Assembly: GCA_020747065.1 (NCBI GenBank)
Contig: JAGMVK010000009.1
Location: 310,001-374,000, forward strand
Source: Cadophora sp. MPI-SDFR-AT-0126
Lineage: Eukaryota; Ascomycota; Leotiomycetes; Helotiales; Ploettnerulaceae
Direction: 5' to 3'
DNA: 64,000 nt
Each line of letters opens with the position of its first letter. Position 1 is the first letter of the stretch. Positions 59,092 to 64,000 of this stretch are shown one piece after another. The translations under genes were made by a program, and so were the position numbers. Under the pieces are notes generated by a model. The model had not been told where the DNA came from, made no database searches, and saw nothing but the letters and a program-made list of their open reading frames with translations.

Positions 59092-59093
59092 TA

Positions 59094-59144
59094 ACGTCCG
59101 TCCCTGCGTCCCGAGACGCACCCTGTCACGAGACGAATCTATAG
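59094..59144 (+). repeat. Left terminal inverted repeat
   Basis: Starts ACGTCCGTCCCTGCGT after a TA dinucleotide and contains the perfectly shared core CGAGACGCACCC. Confidence 0.75.
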
Positions 59145-59560
59145 TTTTGGAATCATAAAAAAAAATTTAGTAAGTCTATAAAACTATTATTAATATATTA
59201 CTTTCTTCAGCTATTTCTCCGTAAGGAGACCACTTAGTAATAAGAAAAAGAGTACAGTTAAATATACTATCGATCGTTTTAATCACGCCACCGATTACCA
59301 CTTCCGCTATCCCTCCTTGTTTAATTGCGACTATTAGAATTATTTCGAAATTCGGAGTACTTAAGGAAAGGTCCTCTCACGAAATAAAATAACTCCAAAT
59401 TTTAAAGACACTCAAAGAAGAAAAGAATATAATCCGGGAGTTACGATAATGCGATGAGGGGGTTCATATATTTCAGTGCTTAGTAATATATATTAGCCGA
59501 GAAAAAATCTGCTATGTTCACGCCCGGGCTCGCTATATTTTACTTCCTCACGTGTGTGGC
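59145..59560. repeat. A+T-rich subterminal region of the element (left)
   Basis: Dense in TAATA, TATATA and TTAGTAA steps with stops in all frames; consistent with RIP-mutated transposon DNA. No match to the right subterminal region beyond the TIR. Confidence 0.45.
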
Positions 59561-59818
59561 GTAAGAACCGGTTTTCTCGAACATTCTATCGGCAGGTGCC
59601 TGGGCAAACTTGTCTCCTTCCACACCACCATCGCGATGGCAGGATAACATGGACAGAGCCAGTTAAGTCCTAGCGCAAGGCGTACCTGGCGTGCCTAGAT
59701 CATACCGTGCTCTTGCAGATCATGACGACGTCCCTAATTCTCCACTCCATCATCGTGCTCGCGGACGACCCTCCATGGAAGACACTATAGCATGGTTGGA
59801 ACACATAGTCCAATTCTC

Positions 59819-61890
59819 TCACTCCTTGCTGGACGAGAGTGCATGCGGAAGCACCGCACTCTCGTCCACTAACATCTCGTCATCCGACTGTAGCGGCTCT
59901 GTAGCTGCTATGCGAGCCATAAAGTGGATCAACACAGCATCCCCTTGTGAGGGCCTTGACTTTGGACGCTTGGGCGGCTCGCGCGAAATCGGGGGTTGGG
60001 GTGGGAAATCAGGAAGCTCAAGCGGCGGAGGACTTGGTGTTGCCTTTAAGTTATCGCAAAGCGTTGATGCCTTGCCTCCCTCCCTAGGTTTGCTATATCG
60101 CCCGCTTAGCGTAGGCAGCTTCTCGTTTCCATCCCGCCGTAAAGAATGTTGGTGAATATGGTCAGACTGTTTAGTTCGAGTATCAACGCCCTGATTGAAC
60201 TTTCCTGTCAACTTGGCGTAATCTACTACTGTCAGTACAACAAGACTCGTCGAGATGAAAAAGAGAGACACACGTAAACCACAGGTAATACATAGTGTCC
60301 TCGCACCGTCGGGGCCACGACGCCATTCGCGAGTCTCTGTACGATTGCAGCCGTGGCAGCGGCCGGAAAAAGCGGCTTGAGGTTCTCGAAGTAGTTGAGT
60401 ACACCTGACGTTCTTAAAACGCCCATAATATGTTGTGCTGTCCTTTGCGCGCGTTACTGAATCTCGATCAACCATCTTTTCCTTTGAGAGATCCTTATCT
60501 GCGAGGCTGTGGCTGTCAAAGTTGTTTTCCCCCAATTTTCGCTTTTTGTTTGTTCCGTCGAACCAAACGGTGCATTGAAGACTATTTAAAGTTATTTTTA
60601 GATGCTTATGGGATATCATTTAGAGCGTACCATCTCCTTCCACCCCCTTGAACTACAGCCGTGTCCGTTGATCCACACTGCGGCATAGGGCAAGAAGAGG
60701 GTGTAAGTGGCTGGTCTACAATTATGGCCATAACAATACTCATACCAGGAAGGAGGGCTACGGAGTCATCGCCGGTTAGAACATGTTCACTGTTCTTGCT
60801 ATTTGAAAGCTCGTAGTTTCCGGCGATAACCTCTCCATGGCAAAAGCTGTTTGCAAACTTCATCCGGATAATCCCCTTGAGCTCCGAGAGTGAGTATTCG
60901 GATGGAACTGGGAAAATGCGGCCTAACGTATCTTCAACTTTGACTGGTTCTTGATACCAGGTGAACCGAGGGTCAGGGCCAGTTATAAAGGAGCGAATTT
61001 CTAGCACGATGGTATATATTTCCTCTGTAGTAGTCCTTTAAGAGCATTAATGAAGTTTATTCACAAGTGAAGACTGCTGAACTTTACCGGACATTTCCTA
61101 GAATGTTGATTACAGGCATCCAAAGTGTGCGGAGATCTCCCCCAACAACATTAAGCAACTTTTGTAGTAAGGAGCTATTGTGACGTACTGCAACGGCCTG
61201 TGAATCTATATCAGCCGTAGCTTTGATGACCTGCGAAGCTGTGCTGTCAACGACACTTCGAAGGTGATGGAGATGGCATTCTATGCGTTGCGTGTTGGAA
61301 AAAATCTCGTCTCGGATCCTTTGAAGATGCGACTCGATATCTTGCTTATCAGCTGAAGTGGAAGCCTTTGTGGCATCGATCGCATCCTGGATAGCTCGTA
61401 GATGTGACTGTATATCCAGCTTGTCGCGAGAAGCCTGCTGCGAAGCCAGACTTAAAAGATCCAGTTGATATTCGGCGAGGAGTATGTTAATTGTCCCGAT
61501 ATGTGTATTGAGATAATGCTGAAGCTTGTTGACATCATCCTTCATTCCAAGCCACTGTATTTTTCGAGTGGTGTTTTGTATTATCCTTCCGTGGCTAGCA
61601 GGATGCGAGCCAAGGCTCTTGTCATATTTATTGACCTTCAAGATGAATTGCTCTAGTGGAATTTGACAGGCTAGGGCAATCGATTTGAGTTCGATGAGCT
61701 TCGAGGAGGGAGCGATCCTTCTGGCATGTAGATTATCGACATGTTCAAGTGCAACCTTGAGGCCTCTGAGCTCACGCAAAAGTTCTTGAAATTCTGATCT
61801 CGATCCTCCAAGTTCCTTCAGGCTTGACAATACCTTAACAATGAGATTTAGGGCTGCGAAGCAATCTCCAGCCGACCAGCCAAATGACAT
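59819..61890 (-). CDS. NLR-type N-terminus + ubiquitin-like domain + GATA zinc finger fusion protein
   Basis: Four exons on the minus strand, 61890-61088, 61035-60631, 60581-60274 and 60222-59819, give 639 residues. Residues 1-267 are the helical domain found at the start of fungal STAND/NLR-like proteins (MSFGWSAGDCFAALNLIVKV, then SEFQELLRELRGLKVALEHV) followed by long amphipathic helices. Residues about 290-375 are a ubiquitin-like domain (FTWYQEPVKVEDTLGRIFPV, LSELKGIIRMKF, then GMSIVMAIIV). Residues about 478-503 are a GATA finger, Cx2Cx18Cx2C (CHGCNRTETREWRRGPDG, LCITCGLHYAKLTGK), close to NsdD-type fingers; the exon 3/4 splice creates the GLHYAK part. The tail is Pro-rich and disordered. 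No NACHT or NB-ARC is present. A DNA-binding sensor or regulator is inferred. No frameshift or internal stop; appears intact inside a TIR element. Confidence 0.85.
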
Positions 61891-62699
61891 ATTGTCAACA
61901 GAAGATAGATGTTTTTAGATGAAGAGGGGCAAACAATGTAAACTTGCTAGAAAGTCTGAAAGTGTACGCTAGAGATAAAGAAAGATACGATGCTGTGCTA
62001 AGATGATGCACAGCCCTGTTCCACATCACCAGGCCCCATTCTGATGCGTTGTACAGTACTGTATCGCTCCATCTTACCCCGCCCGGCTCAATTCTAAGGC
62101 AGACTACTGATCTGCCTCACGCCTGGCATCCTGAGGCAGTGGCACTCAATTCGCATGTGACACCCAAGGAAAGAGGTGGTCCGTGCTCACAGCTTTAATG
62201 GATGGAAGATGTGAAACCGACTTTTGCAAGCGACTGTTCTGGGCTTCTCTCGGCAGTCTTTCAACCTTTACGGACTCTGTCATCCATAAGGTCAGCTTCG
62301 AGTTCGTCAGCAATTTTGCAAGAGGAGCGGGAGGCTACAGTATGTCTGAAAATCAAGTTCGTGCTAGGCAGAGCGTGAAACAATTTGGGAGAAAAGATGA
62401 AAGCCGGAAGTGCAAAGCCGGAAAGTTCGTCGCTCCAGAAGCATTTGTTGGCTGCGTACAGGGCCACTTTTTGCCCTGATCGGAGGTATCGGGAAACGGG
62501 AATTTTCCGGCAAGGCACGTAGCCACAAACGTCGCAGCAGATCTTATTACGGAGATTTTTTTTTTTTACCGAGGTTACTAATCACACACCGCCGCTGACC
62601 AGGATACTTGATCGCTTGATTGGAGGAGGTATCAGCCTATGTGGCAACGGCGCATGACATGGCACATTATGGCCGCCACAATCGTGGCAATTAGCATTT
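61891..62699. other. Upstream region of the ULD-GATA gene inside the element
   Basis: About 800 bases of near-normal composition that should hold the promoter. GTACAGTAC lies at 62051-62059. A plus-strand frame at 62183-62479 is unsupported. A T run stands at about 62558-62567. Confidence 0.4.
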
Positions 62700-62969
62700 T
62701 AGCCTTGTAATAGAACCTGGATATCGTATCTAATCGTTCTATGTGTTTGTACCGTGAAAAAAATTTAATGGTGGTGTTAGAAGTCGAGGGGTCCTATTAT
62801 AGTGTGAAAGGAGGCCCTCTATAAATTGAAGAGGGCGGCGACGACGTAATAATAATTTTCGGAATTGATAGGTTAGAAGTGTTCGGGGGAGGCATACTAT
62901 ATACTAAAATGAAAGTGAATAGGAATTTTAACACGTTCACATATTTAGAGCCGCTTGAAGTTGAAGTAC
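62700..62969. repeat. A+T-rich subterminal region of the element (right)
   Basis: A+T-rich and stop-filled, directly inside the right terminal repeat; probable RIP-mutated DNA. Confidence 0.4.
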
Positions 62970-63019
62970 CTATAATTTGTCTCGCTACGGGGTGCGTCTC
63001 GGCACGCAGGGATAGACGT
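62970..63019 (-). repeat. Right terminal inverted repeat
   Basis: Reads, on the minus strand, ACGTCTATCCCTGCGT and the core CGAGACGCACCC, preceded by TA. Most differences from the left copy are transitions. Confidence 0.75.
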
Positions 63020-63320
63020 TAGAGAATGAGAGCTTCTGATAGAAACCCGATTCGATCTTTGGCGGATAGGTTGTTGACTGACTGTTGATAATCCTCTCAA
63101 AATGGATTGGAGATGAAGACAGGGGCTCGCTTGGACATTCCCGAAGCGGCTCACGCTAAACCCCACTTTCCTCTGGCTGGAAGTCCAGCCGTCTTGGATT
63201 TGCTGACATCTCGATCAAGGAAGTCGATGGAGATTCTAAAAAATTCCCATGTATATATTCTGACTCGAGAATCTCGTCTCTAATTGTTCCGTCTGTAGGT
63301 TTTTGTATATACCAGACACG

Positions 63321-63966
63321 ATGCGTTCGCTCTTGACTCTAATCGCGGTGTTGAGCTCTCTCGCCTCAGCATCAGAGCAGAAGCCTCTCGGCAAGGAGAC
63401 AACCTCAAACTTCATTCGGTCCTCAATCTACGGGAAGAACCTCGAAATCTCGTCTCTTCCTGATCCAGTCACTTTACCACCCTCTTTTCAATTCCGAGAG
63501 CAAGACGAGAACTTATTTGGTGGCATCAACACCTTCAGTCATCTTGAATACACGGAATGCACGAAATCCGAGAACAGTGGGACATTCGACATTGGAATTG
63601 TAGGCCATCCGTTCGATCTCGGCGTTTCCTATCGACCCGGTGCTCGTTTTGGACCCAATGGAGCGAGACAAGGAGGACGGAGATTCTCGCCAGCTGCAAG
63701 TTATGAGTACGTCACGTGAAAGTCCTGTGTTAAAGACAAGAATAAGAGGCTGATATTTGGTAGTATGGATCATCCGGGAGTCAATCCGTTCAGAGACTGG
63801 GCAACAGTGACCGATTGTGGTGATCTTTCTAACACTCCATTTGACAAACTGGTTGCGATTCATGAGCTTGAAAAGGGGATGAAGGCTATCAACAATCTCA
63901 AGCCGAAGAATGAATCTGCTGCCGATGCAGTAAGACTCATTACGATTGGAGGAGATCATACTATAA
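63321..63966 (+). CDS. Secreted agmatinase/arginase-family ureohydrolase (3' end outside window)
   Basis: Two exons are seen, 63321-63706 and 63764-63966, and the gene continues beyond the window after a GTAAGT donor. A signal peptide (MRSLLTLIAVLSSLASA) starts the protein. Ureohydrolase features follow: FGGINTFSHLEYTEC, then DIGIVGHPFDLGVSYRPGAR, FGPNGARQGGRRF, the post-intron DHPGVNPFRDWATVTDCGD, and RLITIGGDHTI, whose GGDH supplies a metal-binding His. Fungal members of this secreted branch are annotated as agmatinases; they hydrolyse a guanidino group with two Mn ions and release urea. The substrate cannot be fixed from this part. A TATATATT lies about 70 bases upstream of the ATG, and the TIR element ends 300 bases upstream, so the promoter may have been altered by insertion. 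Confidence 0.9.
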
Positions 63967-64000
63967 GTAAGTTCTATCATGTTTCTTGTTCTCATATGCT

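Larger units (their letters stand above)
59094..63019. mobile_element. 3.9 kb TIR-bounded element carrying a ULD-GATA gene
   Basis: Near-identical sequences at 59094-59144 and 62970-63019 are inverted relative to each other, about 50 bp long with 7 mismatches and 1 gap by my count, and each is directly bordered outside by TA (59092-59093 and 63020-63021). TA target duplication and ACGT-type ends are features of Tc1/mariner/pogo transposons. Just inside each end lies A+T-rich, stop-filled DNA (59145-59560 and about 62700-62969). The centre holds one intact gene and no transposase remnant I could recognise. Either this is a non-autonomous element with a captured gene, a transposon split by insertion of the gene, or two separate short elements in opposite orientation. 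Confidence 0.65.

Overview
The window is nuclear DNA of a filamentous ascomycete (Pezizomycotina), most likely a Leotiomycete. The genes are separated by large spacers and broken by short GT-AG introns with fungal branch sites (for example TGCTAAC just before the last RPL5 exon). The families are typical of filamentous fungi: a HET-domain protein, a gEgh16 secreted protein, GPI-anchored mucin-like proteins, a fungal NLR-type N-terminus and a 2EXR relic. The class-level call is an inference from gene content. I saw no tRNA, rRNA, CRISPR or organellar sequence.

Left part (1-16.6 kb), mostly housekeeping: the 3' end of a basic nuclear-type protein; a five-exon HAD hydrolase on the minus strand; RPL5 (uL18), whose start codon forms an exon by itself; a long leader region; a four-exon 1184-residue leucine-rich-repeat protein of the Mhp1 type; then about 4.8 kb without a gene, carrying clustered GTAC palindromes, before a small single-pass membrane protein.

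Middle part (19.4-31.1 kb), a block rich in secreted and recognition proteins: gEgh16, a secreted beta-propeller protein, a GPI-anchored protein resembling the SRPBCC/START fold, a HET-domain protein, a 28-base poly-C tract and a GPI-anchored Ser/Thr-rich protein. An A+T-rich patch at 21.4-22.0 kb looks like decayed repeat DNA.

Right-middle part (32.6-53.2 kb): a six-exon DsbA-like protein with an 11-nt exon; a Lys-rich protein of unknown function; an acidic small protein; a disordered Ser/Arg-rich protein whose 3' end needs either three small introns or three mutations to explain; a four-zinc-knuckle protein; a 2EXR pseudogene; a tiny mitochondrial-type protein; a disordered protein; and an AhpC/TSA-like peroxiredoxin with an intron inside its CGNC site.

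Right end (53.9-64 kb), the most dynamic part: a T5orf172 (GIY-YIG-like) protein; a calpain pseudogene that has lost the part of its protease domain containing the catalytic Cys; and a 3.9 kb segment bounded by about 50-bp terminal inverted repeats, each next to a TA dinucleotide. That segment carries one intact four-exon gene fusing an NLR-type helical N-terminus, a ubiquitin-like domain and a GATA zinc finger. Its right end lies 300 bp upstream of a secreted agmatinase/arginase-like gene that runs off the window.

Spliced models were read by eye. Exon boundaries are those that keep frame and family motifs; they have not been tested against transcripts.
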